From contig JABHYO010000187.1 in assembly GCA_018656865.1 (NCBI GenBank), positions 1 through 64,000 of the forward strand: a stretch of DNA of 64,000 nucleotides, written 5' to 3'. This document shows, one piece after another, positions 55,109 to 63,857 of this stretch (its first letter is position 1; the number at the start of each line of letters is the position of its first letter). The stretch comes from Gammaproteobacteria bacterium. GTDB taxonomy: Bacteria > Pseudomonadota > Gammaproteobacteria > Pseudomonadales > Azotimanducaceae. Below the pieces are notes generated by a model, which was given only the letters and a program-made list of their open reading frames with translations, made no database searches and was not told the origin of the DNA. A program made the position numbers and the translations under genes.

Positions 55109-55668
55109 CGGAGCCTACTTCGACCCAGCTAAATACCAGCCGGGGAAAACTGTTGATTTTGATAGGGATTGCCTTTGTCCCCATATTTGTCGCCTTCCTT
55201 GCATTCCAGTACTTCCCGGATTGGCGACCAACGGGTACCACCAACCAGGGTGAATTGATCATGCCGCCAGTAAGTGCGGAGGCTGTCAGTCAGGAACTGA
55301 TTGGAGTCGGTGGCTGGGTATTGCTGCAACCGGTTAACGGAGATTGCGATGAGTACTGCAAACAGATGCTCTACCTGTCGCGGCAGGTTGTCACAGGGTT
55401 GGGCAAGGATTCCAGCAGAGTCAGTCGTGTACTTACTGTTCCGGTGGATGTCAGAGAAGATCTTCAGCGACATCTGCGGGACGAACACGGGGATATCAAG
55501 GTGGTCCCGGCAGAGATGCTGCCGTTGAATCGGGTCAGTCGGGAGACGCCACTGCTCTTCCTGATGGACCCGAATGGCAACATCATGATGTACTACTCGC
55601 TTGAAAAGGCCGGGAAGCCGATGCTTAAGGATCTTAAGCACCTGCTGCGACATTCCAATATTGGATAG
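55105..55668 (+). CDS. SCO-like thioredoxin-fold membrane protein of the cox cluster
   Basis: The product has 187 residues from ATG 55105, which overlaps the SURF1 stop. One N-terminal helix (LLILIGIAFVPIFVAFLAF) is followed by a periplasmic domain with a C-x3-C motif in GDCDEYCKQML, and LMDPNGNIMMYY, resembling SCO1/thioredoxin folds. A homologue lies in the same place in Pseudomonas cox loci. It may act in copper or thiol handling; this is inference. Confidence 0.72.
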   Translation: MTEPTSTQLNTSRGKLLILIGIAFVPIFVAFLAFQYFPDWRPTGTTNQGELIMPPVSAEAVSQELIGVGGWVLLQPVNGDCDEYCKQMLYLSRQVVTGLGKDSSRVSRVLTVPVDVREDLQRHLRDEHGDIKVVPAEMLPLNRVSRETPLLFLMDPNGNIMMYYSLEKAGKPMLKDLKHLLRHSNIG

Positions 55669-55771
55669 AAGCACGTTCTCCGTTTGATAGGTCCTACTGA
55701 GGTCGAGCCAGGGCTCTCGTCAAGACGGTATAATTTTTGTAAGATGCGCAGCCACGCCGAATCCCACACCT

Positions 55772-56674
55772 ATGACTGAAGTATCCGTACAAGAGCATGC
55801 TTCCTGGAGAGACTTCCTGGAAATGTGCAAACCGCGAGTAGTGCTATTGATGCTGCTTTGCACGCTTGTGGGCATGTTTCTTGCCACCAGCGATATGGTG
55901 CCCTGGGATATTCTTATCTACGGTAATTTGGGCGTGGCTCTGGTAGCCGGGTCAGCGGCGGCGTTGAATCATATGGTCGATGCCACAATTGATGCGAAGA
56001 TGGCTCGGACCCAACATCGTCCACTGGCTCAAGGGCGGGTCACGAACCTGCAGGGTGCCATCTTTGTTGGTGCAACAGGCATACTGGGTATCGCGATTCT
56101 GGCAATTATGGTTAATCCGCTGACTGCGTGGCTGAATCTGGCATCCTGGTTTGGTTATGGGGTGGTCTACACAATTTATCTGAAGCGCGCGACACCACAG
56201 AATATTGTTATTGGCGGTCTTTTTGGCGCAGCACCTCCGCTGTTCGGCTGGACTGCAGTGACGGGCAGCATAGATGGCGGCGGTCTCATACTGGTACTGA
56301 TCATATTTGCCTGGACTCCACCACATTTCTGGGCACTGGCAATCGATAGGATGGAGGAATATCGGCAGGTCGATATTCCCATGCTGCCGGTCACACATGG
56401 TGAGCACTACACAAAGGTCCATATCCTGCTCTACACCATTATCATGATCATCACGACGGTGCTCCCCTATCTGATCGGTATGAGCAACCTGCTCTACCTG
56501 CTTTCTGCGTTGGCGCTGGGTGCGGGTTTCCTTTACTGGTCTCTGGCGATGCTCTATGGCAAAAATGAACGAGCGCCGATCGAAACTTTTCGATATTCCA
56601 TCATCTACCTGATTGCGCTGTTTCTGGCGCTGCTCTTGGATCACTACTTCTTTCCTGTCACCTATATCGTCTGA
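55772..56674 (+). CDS. ctaB: Protoheme IX farnesyltransferase (heme O synthase)
   Basis: The product has 300 residues with many membrane helices. The prenyltransferase motif NHMVDATIDAKMARTQHRPLA holds the Asp-rich site, and the second site is in AIDRMEEYRQVDIPMLPV. It attaches a farnesyl group to heme B to make heme O. The next enzyme, heme A synthase, is not encoded nearby. A TATAAT lies at 55729-55734 without a clear -35. Confidence 0.95.
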   Translation: MTEVSVQEHASWRDFLEMCKPRVVLLMLLCTLVGMFLATSDMVPWDILIYGNLGVALVAGSAAALNHMVDATIDAKMARTQHRPLAQGRVTNLQGAIFVGATGILGIAILAIMVNPLTAWLNLASWFGYGVVYTIYLKRATPQNIVIGGLFGAAPPLFGWTAVTGSIDGGGLILVLIIFAWTPPHFWALAIDRMEEYRQVDIPMLPVTHGEHYTKVHILLYTIIMIITTVLPYLIGMSNLLYLLSALALGAGFLYWSLAMLYGKNERAPIETFRYSIIYLIALFLALLLDHYFFPVTYIV

Positions 56675-56680
56675 CGGAAA

Positions 56681-57292
56681 ATGGATCCGGGCATACGAAA
56701 CACCCTTTTTGGTATCGCGGCGTTTATCGCGGTCATTGTGGGGCTGTTTGTTGCGAGTGTGCTTGTTCCCCGGCCTATGTCAGACGAACAAGTTCGAGAG
56801 CTGGGCTACTATCGGTTCGAAAACCCTCGACCGATCTCGGACTTCAAAATGGTGGATCACACCGGCAAGCCAGTTGGAATCGATTCCTTTAGAGGCACCT
56901 GGTCATTAATCTTCTTTGGCTTTACCACCTGTCCTGATGTCTGTCCGACGACACTCAGTGTTCTGGCGGAAGCGACCCGTGATCTCGACCATCCGCCCCA
57001 GGTTGTGATGGTCACGGTCGATCCGGACCGAGATACTGCGGACCTCCTCAGGGATTATGTGCCAGCTTTTCACCCGGACTTCCGAGGTTTTGTCGGTAGC
57101 TTTGATGAGACAGTCAGGCTGGCGGAACAACTTAATGTGGCATTCGGTAAAGTGCCGGGAGAGCTGCCTGAAACCTACCTGGTGGACCATACAGCGAGTA
57201 TCGTGGTGATAAATCCGGAAGCCCGTTATGCAGGGTTTATTAAGGCGCCTGACAAGGTGCAGAATATTCAACGGATTCTGCCTCACCTCTAG
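56681..57292 (+). CDS. SCO1/SenC family copper chaperone
   Basis: The product has 203 residues. It has an N-terminal membrane anchor and the copper motif FTTCPDVCPTTLSVL (CxxxC) near residue 85, with the distal His in LVDHTASIVVI. It delivers copper to CuA of subunit II. It follows ctaB by 6 bases and ends the oxidase cluster. Confidence 0.93.
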   Translation: MDPGIRNTLFGIAAFIAVIVGLFVASVLVPRPMSDEQVRELGYYRFENPRPISDFKMVDHTGKPVGIDSFRGTWSLIFFGFTTCPDVCPTTLSVLAEATRDLDHPPQVVMVTVDPDRDTADLLRDYVPAFHPDFRGFVGSFDETVRLAEQLNVAFGKVPGELPETYLVDHTASIVVINPEARYAGFIKAPDKVQNIQRILPHL

Positions 57293-57393
57293 ATACGACC
57301 CAGTTATATCGTCCGCGGAATAGCCGTTATTCCTGAGTACCAGTTGCTTACGGCATCGCATAGAATGATTGAAATACCTTCGACGATATTCCA

Positions 57394-58659
57394 GTGAGCG
57401 CGATCCAGCAGCAGGACGCAAACAACAGTCTCAGTGAACGATACGCGCGTATCAGGCAACAAACCGTCGATCTTTGTCTCCCGCTTGAGATAGAGGACTA
57501 CCAGGTGCAGCCAATGGCTGATGCAAGTCCGCCGAAATGGCATCTTGCACATGTCACCTGGTTCTTTGAAACCTTTATCCTGAGTCGACAGGTTCCCGGA
57601 TACGAACCTGTTCATCCCCTGTACGAAATGCTGTTCAACTCTTATTACAACGGTATCGGTGCAGCATTCCCGCGACCGAACAGAGGATTTCTATCGAGGC
57701 CGACGGTTCAAGAAGTTCTGGATTATCGCAGCGAAATTGACGAAAGAATGCAGTCGTTTCTGGCATCGGATTTCTCAGACGAAGTGAGGTTCTCGATAGA
57801 GCTTGGCCTTAATCACGAACAACAACATCAGGAACTGACCCTGACAGATTTGAAATACAACCTCGGCAATAATCCGCTCAAGCCAGCATACCGGGAGATT
57901 TTGGTCGACATGGCCGATGCCGCGGGTGAAGCTGGCTGGACAGAGTTCGAGGGCGGTCTGGTTGAGATCGGTGCAGAGTCCAGTGACTTCGTTTTTGATA
58001 ATGAGACGCCCAGGCACCAGGTCTTTCTTGAACCGTTTGCACTCGGCACAAGGGCCGTTACTAATGGTGAGTTCCTTGAATTCATCCGAGACGGTGGCTA
58101 TGAACGTCATGAGTTATGGTTATCTGATGGTTGGAGCCATCTCAAGTCACTTGATGCAAGATGGTCTGGACCGCTTTACTGGCGGGTGGTTGGGGACGAC
58201 ATCTTTGAATACACGTTGACCGGCGAACGACCACTCGAACCTGATCTGCCGGTCTGCCATGTTAGTGGCTATGAAGCGGATGCCTTTGCCCGTTGGGCAG
58301 GCGCCAGGTTACCCACGGAAATGGAATGGGAAACTGCCGCTGAATCCTGTGGGCTTGTGGGCAACTTCGTTGAAAGTGAACAGTTTCATCCTTCAGTGCA
58401 GGCTTCGCCTGCTCTGACAGGCATGCTAGGTGACGTTTGGGAATGGACCTCATCCAGCTATGCAGCCTACCCCGGTTTCAAATCGTTTCCGGGGCAGTTG
58501 GGCGAATACAACGGTAAGTTCATGGCAAACCAACTTGTCCTGAAAGGTGGCTCGTGCGTGACCCCTGCCTCCCACATCAGATCAACCTATCGCAATTTCT
58601 TCTACCCACCCGACCGATGGCAGTTCACCGGGATCCGCCTTGCCAGAGACCCTGAATGA
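57394..58659 (+). CDS. egtB: Ergothioneine biosynthesis protein EgtB (hercynine oxygenase)
   Basis: The product has 421 residues from a GTG start at 57394. The DinB-like N-terminal domain supplies the iron His ligands in KWHLAHVTWFFETF and NHEQQHQELTLTDLKY. The C-terminal formylglycine-generating-like fold ends with GGSCVTPASHIRSTYRNFFYPP, which lines the hercynine site. It joins hercynine to a thiol donor to form a sulfoxide. Which thiol (gamma-glutamylcysteine or cysteine) cannot be told here. It overlaps egtD by 4 bases. Confidence 0.93.
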   Translation: MSAIQQQDANNSLSERYARIRQQTVDLCLPLEIEDYQVQPMADASPPKWHLAHVTWFFETFILSRQVPGYEPVHPLYEMLFNSYYNGIGAAFPRPNRGFLSRPTVQEVLDYRSEIDERMQSFLASDFSDEVRFSIELGLNHEQQHQELTLTDLKYNLGNNPLKPAYREILVDMADAAGEAGWTEFEGGLVEIGAESSDFVFDNETPRHQVFLEPFALGTRAVTNGEFLEFIRDGGYERHELWLSDGWSHLKSLDARWSGPLYWRVVGDDIFEYTLTGERPLEPDLPVCHVSGYEADAFARWAGARLPTEMEWETAAESCGLVGNFVESEQFHPSVQASPALTGMLGDVWEWTSSSYAAYPGFKSFPGQLGEYNGKFMANQLVLKGGSCVTPASHIRSTYRNFFYPPDRWQFTGIRLARDPE

Positions 58660-59609
58660 ACAGCGCACCGTCTGTTTTCTTTTACGACAGGGCAACCGAT
58701 GTCGTTGACCACACATCGGAGGTTCTGGAAGGGTTTCGCAGGAAAGCCAAATTCATTTCACCCAAATTTTTCTATGATGAGCGCGGTTCGCAGCTTTTTA
58801 CCGAAATCACTCATCAGCCGGAATACTATCTGACTCGAACTGAGACAGCGCTGCTTCAGGAGCACGCTGGAGAAATCAGCGATCTGATTGGTGAGGATAT
58901 TCTTCTGATCGAATTCGGCAGTGGTTCGTCCACCAAAATTCGAATCTTGCTTGAAAACCTGAGACCAAGTATCTATGCGCCGCTGGATATATCCCGGGAC
59001 TATCTGGCGCAGGCCGCACAAGCTCTGGGCAGTGAATATCCATGGCTTGAAGTGCATGCTACCTGTGTCGACTTTACCGGTGATTTCGAACTACCGTTCC
59101 GTAGTGAGCAGCGTCATGTCAGTTTCTTTCCAGGATCCAGTATCGGCAATTTTGAACGGACCGAAGCCGAGGTCTTTCTAAAAAGAGTCAGGCAGCTGGT
59201 AGGCGAAGGTGGCGGGCTCCTGCTGGGTGTGGATCTGAAGAAAGATGAAACGGTTCTTAATGCTGCCTATAACGACCGGGCCGGGATTACTCGGGACTTC
59301 AATCTCAACGTGCTGTCCCATCTGAATCGCGAATATGGCACTGACTTTAACGAGGCAGCATTCGACCATCTGGCTCGCTATAACCCGGATGAGGGATGCA
59401 TCGAGATGTTTCTCGTCAGCAGGGTTGAGCAGACCGTTACGTTGGCTAATGAGTCATTTCGGCTGGAGGAAGGCGAAGTGATCCATACGGAAAATTCCCA
59501 TAAATATGCGGTTGACGAGGTCAGACAGATGGCACTGAATGCTGGTTTCGGTAGCATCAGAATCTGGTCTGATCAGGACGAACTGTTTGCGGTCTTCTAC
59601 TTGTCGTGA
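58656..59609 (+). CDS. egtD: L-histidine N-alpha-methyltransferase EgtD
   Basis: The product has 317 residues (typical about 320). It has KFFYDERGSQLFTEITHQPEYYLTRTE and the SAM-binding EFGSGSSTKIRILL, followed by YAPLDIS and FPGSSIGNF, all diagnostic of EgtD. It trimethylates histidine to hercynine, the first step of ergothioneine synthesis. It is coupled to egtB and overlaps thrB convergently by 13 bases. Confidence 0.95.
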   Translation: MNSAPSVFFYDRATDVVDHTSEVLEGFRRKAKFISPKFFYDERGSQLFTEITHQPEYYLTRTETALLQEHAGEISDLIGEDILLIEFGSGSSTKIRILLENLRPSIYAPLDISRDYLAQAAQALGSEYPWLEVHATCVDFTGDFELPFRSEQRHVSFFPGSSIGNFERTEAEVFLKRVRQLVGEGGGLLLGVDLKKDETVLNAAYNDRAGITRDFNLNVLSHLNREYGTDFNEAAFDHLARYNPDEGCIEMFLVSRVEQTVTLANESFRLEEGEVIHTENSHKYAVDEVRQMALNAGFGSIRIWSDQDELFAVFYLS

Positions 59610-60517
59610 TCTTCGATGGTCCGGGCAAGATCTATCATTTCGGTCGGATTTTTGAGTGGCGGATCTCCGGATAGGAATCTGGTCAGCGCAAACCTGGCGG
59701 CACTGACGCGCTGAATCGGGATCAACGCCTGCTTTTCCTCCGACAGCAACGGTCTTACGGATTCATAACCGGAAATCATCGCATCCCGTCGAGGTGTGTG
59801 CATCTGGTTGTCCTCGGTTCTGCACCAGTCGTTGATAGCAATGGCGAGATCCTGAATCAGTAGATCGTGGCAGGCATGGTAAAAGTCGATGACCCCGGTC
59901 AGATGGTCGTTGACGAAGAGTGTGTTGTCGCGGAACAGATCACCGTGTATCAGACCGCTTGGCAGACCGGCAGCACCGATTTCCGCATACTCTTCGATGA
60001 CTTGGCTGAGCAGCGAATACTGTGACCCGGAAAGCCGTTCCTTAACGATATCGAGAGTCCCGCGCATCCAGGTGAAGTCATAGGGGTTGTCCCGTGATTC
60101 CTCCATGCCGTCGAGCGCCTTGTGCAGTGAGGCAATAAATTTGCCGAGGATTTCGCAATGATGTTCGTTGACAATTTCCAGGTGAATACCCGGCAGTCGT
60201 CTGAAGAGGAATGCGGGCTTGTCACAAAAAGTAGTGGAGGTCATGCCATCCAGAGTGGTTTCAGGTGCGGCGACCGGCAGCCCAAAGTGACGAAGACGGG
60301 AGAGAATCTTGCCAAAAAAAGGGATCTCGGCAAATGAATGGTCTTCCATGATAGTCAGCACGAATTCGCTGGTCTCGCCATCATTTTCCAGATGAACAAA
60401 GTAGTTTGAGTTTTCGATACCGCCTGCGATCGGGGAGAAAGATGCCAGCCTGCCCTTTCCAAACATCTCCAGATATTGATCGAGAGCTTCTTCTTCAAAG
60501 GATGTAAAAGCAGCCAC
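59597..60517 (-). CDS. thrB: Homoserine kinase (ThrB, choline-kinase-like type)
   Basis: The product has 306 residues. The aminoglycoside/choline-kinase fold shows LIHGDLFRDNTLF with the catalytic Asp and VIDFYHACHDLLIQDLAIAINDWC. Length and place beside polA match the ThrB of Pseudomonas (not the GHMP type of E. coli). It phosphorylates homoserine for threonine synthesis. It follows the DUF2782 gene by 14 bases, in which a TAGTGTC/GACACTA hairpin (60519-60534) lies. Confidence 0.9.
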   Translation of the reverse strand: MAAFTSFEEEALDQYLEMFGKGRLASFSPIAGGIENSNYFVHLENDGETSEFVLTIMEDHSFAEIPFFGKILSRLRHFGLPVAAPETTLDGMTSTTFCDKPAFLFRRLPGIHLEIVNEHHCEILGKFIASLHKALDGMEESRDNPYDFTWMRGTLDIVKERLSGSQYSLLSQVIEEYAEIGAAGLPSGLIHGDLFRDNTLFVNDHLTGVIDFYHACHDLLIQDLAIAINDWCRTEDNQMHTPRRDAMISGYESVRPLLSEEKQALIPIQRVSAARFALTRFLSGDPPLKNPTEMIDLARTIEDHDK

Positions 60518-60531
60518 CTAGTGTCCTGACA

Positions 60532-60849
60532 CTACCACTCGACGATAACCCACTGGGGGTAGAGCTTCCGTTTGTGGTCCAGGCTCTCAAAGTGGGGAGC
60601 GCCATCGGCTGGAACCAAATAATAGGGTCTGCCCTTTTCCGGCACAATCTTGATCATAGTCAGCACGCCGTTTTGTCGATACTCGTAGATGGTTCGATTT
60701 TCACCTTCAATAATTTCGATCTGATCCTCGTCATACTCGCCAGGGAGCAGCAGTTCCGAGGCGAGGGCGCCACTCAGCCACAGGGTGAGTAGTACTGCGA
60801 TGCTGCACCGCCATGGAAAATGGGAGGTGTTCAAAGTATTGTTGATCAT
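60532..60849 (-). CDS. DUF2782 periplasmic protein
   Basis: I choose ATG 60849, giving 105 residues; an upstream ATG at 60888 would add 13 and reach into polA. A signal peptide (CSIAVLLTLWLSGALASE) is followed by a domain rich in charged residues with ENRTIYEYRQNGVLTMIKIVPEKGRPYYLVP, the DUF2782 pattern. The family lies between polA and thrB in Pseudomonas and relatives. Function unknown. Confidence 0.82.
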   Translation of the reverse strand: MINNTLNTSHFPWRCSIAVLLTLWLSGALASELLLPGEYDEDQIEIIEGENRTIYEYRQNGVLTMIKIVPEKGRPYYLVPADGAPHFESLDHKRKLYPQWVIVEW

Positions 60850-60870
60850 ATCGGGTACAGGCTGTAACGA

Positions 60871-63570
60871 ATGAAGAAAGATTATCAACTGGTGCTGATC
60901 GACGGGTCATCCTACCTGTTTCGTGCCTACCATGCACTTCCGCCGCTGGTCTCATCCAAGGGTCAGCCAACAGGAGCCATTAAGGGTGTGATCAGCATGA
61001 TCCGCAAATTGATGAGCGACTATCCGGACAGCCACATCGCGGTTGTCTTTGATGCCAAAGGTAAGACCTTTCGCAACGACATCTACAAGGAGTACAAGGC
61101 TAACCGCCCACCTATGCCGGATGATCTGCGTAGTCAGATTGAACCGATTCACAACATCGTTCAGAAGATGGGGCTGCCCCTTCTCATCCATGATGGTGTC
61201 GAGGCAGATGACGTGATTGGTACCCTCGCGAATCAGGCTACGCAGCAGAAGATGGACGTCCTGATTTCAACAGGTGACAAGGATATGGCGCAGTTGGTCT
61301 CACCGCACGTCACACTGATTAATACGATGAACGATAGTTTTATGGATGAAACCGGTGTGGTCGACAAGTTCGGCGTGCGTAGCGATCAGATCATCGATTA
61401 CCTGGCGTTGGTGGGGGACACCTCGGACAACATTCCCGGTGTGCCCAAGTGTGGACCCAAGACGGCGGTTAAATGGCTCAGTCAGTATGAATCACTCGAT
61501 GGTGTAATGGCGAGTGCTGAAGAGATTGGTGGCAAGGTTGGTGAAAACCTGAGGGCTTCTCTGGAATTTCTGCCGATGTCTTTTGAGTTAGCGACGATCA
61601 AATTGGATGTGTCCCTGGATTGTGCGGTCGACGAACTGGAAATCGTTGGTTCAGACGACGAGGGGTTACAGCAAATTTTTACCGAGCTGGAGTTTAGACC
61701 CTGGGTTACGGAATTAAGCACTGACGGCGAGACAGGCCAGGAGAAAGTGGGCGATGCTATCGATGTTGACTATGACATTGTTCTGACCGAAGCCGAGTTC
61801 GATGGTTGGCTTGAAACCCTGAGTGTTGCTGACGTTTTCGCTTTCGATACAGAAACCACCAGTATCGATTATATGGAGGCAAAGATCGTTGGCCTGTCAT
61901 TCTGTTGTGAATCGGGTAAAGCAGCTTATGTGCCCCTAACCCATGACTACGATGGTGCACCGGAGCAGCTCGACTTCGATTGGGTTTTGGACAGAATGAA
62001 ACCTCTGCTGGCGGATCCGGCACGGACCATTATCGGCCAGAACCTCAAATACGACATGAACGTTTTAGCCAATTATGGTGTGGAAATTAGCGCGAAAATT
62101 CATGACACAATGCTTGAATCCTATGTGCTGAATTCTGTCGCTTCACGGCACAATATGGATGATCTCGCCCTGAAGTATCTGGGTGTGTCGACCGTTCACT
62201 TCGAGGATATCGCCGGCAAGGGTGCAAAACAGGTCACCTTCAACCAGATCGAGATCGAGAAAGCAGGTCATTACGCCGCAGAGGATGCGGATATCACTTT
62301 TCGTCTCCACGAAACGCTGTGGCCCAGGCTGCAGGCGGAGTCTGACCTCGCCTCGGTCTATTCGGAAATCGAAATCCCGCTTGTTCCCGTGCTGTCCCGG
62401 ATCGAAAGAGAGGGCGTGCTTTTAGATGAAGCGCAGCTCCAAATCCAGAGCAAGGATCTGGAAAAACGGCTGTCGGAGCTGGAGCAGGAAGCTTTCGGTC
62501 TTGCGGGAGAGGAATTCAATCTTGGTTCCCCCAAACAATTGCAGGCGATATTTTTTGAGAAACTGGGTCTGCCGGTGATCAAGAAGACGCCGAAGGGTCA
62601 GCCTTCAACCGCTGAACCGGTCCTGCAGGAACTGGCTCTGGATTACCCGCTGCCAAAGGTCATTATGGCGTATCGGGGACTCTCAAAACTCAAGTCGACC
62701 TACACCGATCAGTTGCCTAAACAGATCTCAACGGTTACCGGTCGAATTCATACGTCGTATCACCAGGCAGTTGCGGCAACCGGCCGGCTGTCGAGTACAG
62801 ATCCGAACCTGCAGAATATCCCAATCAGAACTGAAGAGGGGCGTCGTGTTCGTAAAGCCTTCATCGCAGAGCCGGGATACAAGATTATGGCCGCAGACTA
62901 TTCGCAGATTGAGCTACGGATCATGGCACACCTGTCCCAGGACGAAGGCCTTATCCAGGCATTCCGGAATGGCATCGACATCCATAGTGCAACGGCCGCC
63001 GAGGTATTTGGAGTACCTGTCGAGAGTGTGCCTGATGAGCGTCGCCGCAGTGCCAAAGCAATCAATTTCGGTTTGATCTATGGTATGTCCGCTTTTGGCC
63101 TCGCACGTCAACTGAATATCCCAAGGGCTGATGCTCAGGATTACATCGATCTCTATTTTGATCGTTATCCCGGTGTCAGGGAATATATGGAGAAAACCAG
63201 GGCTCTGGCTGCGGAACAGGGATATGTGGAAACCATTTTCGGCAGGCGCCTTTACCTACCGGAAATCAAAGCCAGCAATTTCAACCGCCGTCAGGCGGCG
63301 GAGCGAACGGCAATTAATGCGCCGATGCAGGGCAGCGCGGCGGATATCATCAAACGTGCCATGCTAGAGGTCGATAAGTGGCTTCAGGAAACTGACCTCA
63401 GCACTCGCATGACCATGCAGGTCCACGACGAGCTGGTGCTTGAGGTACCTGAATCGAACGTTCAGGAGGTGGTTACAGGGGTCGAATCACGGATGTCGGC
63501 TGCCGCTGAACTCTCCATTCCCCTGGTTGTCGAGACCGGTGTCGGTGATAACTGGGATGAAGCGCACTAG
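60871..63570 (+). CDS. polA: DNA polymerase I
   Basis: The product has 899 residues. The N-terminal 5'-3' nuclease has LIDGSSYLFRAYHALPPL and GDKDMAQLV. The 3'-5' exonuclease still has both metal residues in AFDTETTSIDYMEAKIVGLSF (E. coli D355/E357), so proofreading should work. The polymerase domain has AADYSQIELRIMAHLSQDE, RRSAKAINFGLIYGMSAFGL and VHDELVLEV. It is divergent from the DUF2782 gene. Confidence 0.97.
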   Translation: MKKDYQLVLIDGSSYLFRAYHALPPLVSSKGQPTGAIKGVISMIRKLMSDYPDSHIAVVFDAKGKTFRNDIYKEYKANRPPMPDDLRSQIEPIHNIVQKMGLPLLIHDGVEADDVIGTLANQATQQKMDVLISTGDKDMAQLVSPHVTLINTMNDSFMDETGVVDKFGVRSDQIIDYLALVGDTSDNIPGVPKCGPKTAVKWLSQYESLDGVMASAEEIGGKVGENLRASLEFLPMSFELATIKLDVSLDCAVDELEIVGSDDEGLQQIFTELEFRPWVTELSTDGETGQEKVGDAIDVDYDIVLTEAEFDGWLETLSVADVFAFDTETTSIDYMEAKIVGLSFCCESGKAAYVPLTHDYDGAPEQLDFDWVLDRMKPLLADPARTIIGQNLKYDMNVLANYGVEISAKIHDTMLESYVLNSVASRHNMDDLALKYLGVSTVHFEDIAGKGAKQVTFNQIEIEKAGHYAAEDADITFRLHETLWPRLQAESDLASVYSEIEIPLVPVLSRIEREGVLLDEAQLQIQSKDLEKRLSELEQEAFGLAGEEFNLGSPKQLQAIFFEKLGLPVIKKTPKGQPSTAEPVLQELALDYPLPKVIMAYRGLSKLKSTYTDQLPKQISTVTGRIHTSYHQAVAATGRLSSTDPNLQNIPIRTEEGRRVRKAFIAEPGYKIMAADYSQIELRIMAHLSQDEGLIQAFRNGIDIHSATAAEVFGVPVESVPDERRRSAKAINFGLIYGMSAFGLARQLNIPRADAQDYIDLYFDRYPGVREYMEKTRALAAEQGYVETIFGRRLYLPEIKASNFNRRQAAERTAINAPMQGSAADIIKRAMLEVDKWLQETDLSTRMTMQVHDELVLEVPESNVQEVVTGVESRMSAAAELSIPLVVETGVGDNWDEAH

Positions 63571-63780
63571 TTCATTTTCATCCGAACCCCCCATCAACCA
63601 GTAGTGTCCGCCGATATTGACGAGTGAGCACTCGTCGCACCGGCGTAAACGGAACGCCGCCCGACCCATCCATGGGGCCTGACTTTCGGCCGTCCAGGCC
63701 TCGAGCCTGCGTCAAGTGCTCACTCGTCAACTTCGGCTACATGCGTGACGATCGGCAACTCCGGGGGAGAACTAGCTCGT
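63571..63780 (+). other. polA 3' region with structured inverted-repeat element
   Basis: No gene was seen. It holds a 16-bp inverted repeat with exact arms TTGACGAGTGAGCACT (63617-63632) and AGTGCTCACTCGTCAA (63715-63730). Between them are two smaller hairpins (GGCGT/ACGCC and GGCCTG/CAGGCC around 63680-63705). The whole can fold as an arm with two branches, like a REP doublet or small mobile element. Confidence 0.7.
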
Positions 63781-63824
63781 GATGACCGCGAGAAAAAATG
63801 AAGAAAGTTTCACTATTTATCTGT

Positions 63825-63851
63825 GAACTTTGGCCGGATTGACCAGTCCTA
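63825..63851 (+). promoter_or_regulatory. Candidate sigmaE (AlgU/RpoE)-type promoter
   Basis: GAACTT (63825-63830) followed after 16 bases by TCCTA (63847-63851) resembles the RpoE pattern GAACTT-N16-TCTRA, with one departure in the -10. It lies ahead of the candidate sRNA at 63858-63988, which would start about 7 bases after TCCTA. Seen by eye. Confidence 0.5.
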
Positions 63852-63857
63852 GTATGT

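Noticed and set aside
55952..56644. A 230-residue minus-strand frame opposite ctaB
   Set aside because: It is the complement of a membrane protein, rich in Gln, His, Arg and Asp, with no recognisable domain.
60519..60534. TAGTGTC/GACACTA hairpin between the DUF2782 gene and thrB as a terminator
   Set aside because: It is a 7-bp stem with a 2-base loop and no T-run, overlapping a stop codon. It is noted as a palindrome only.
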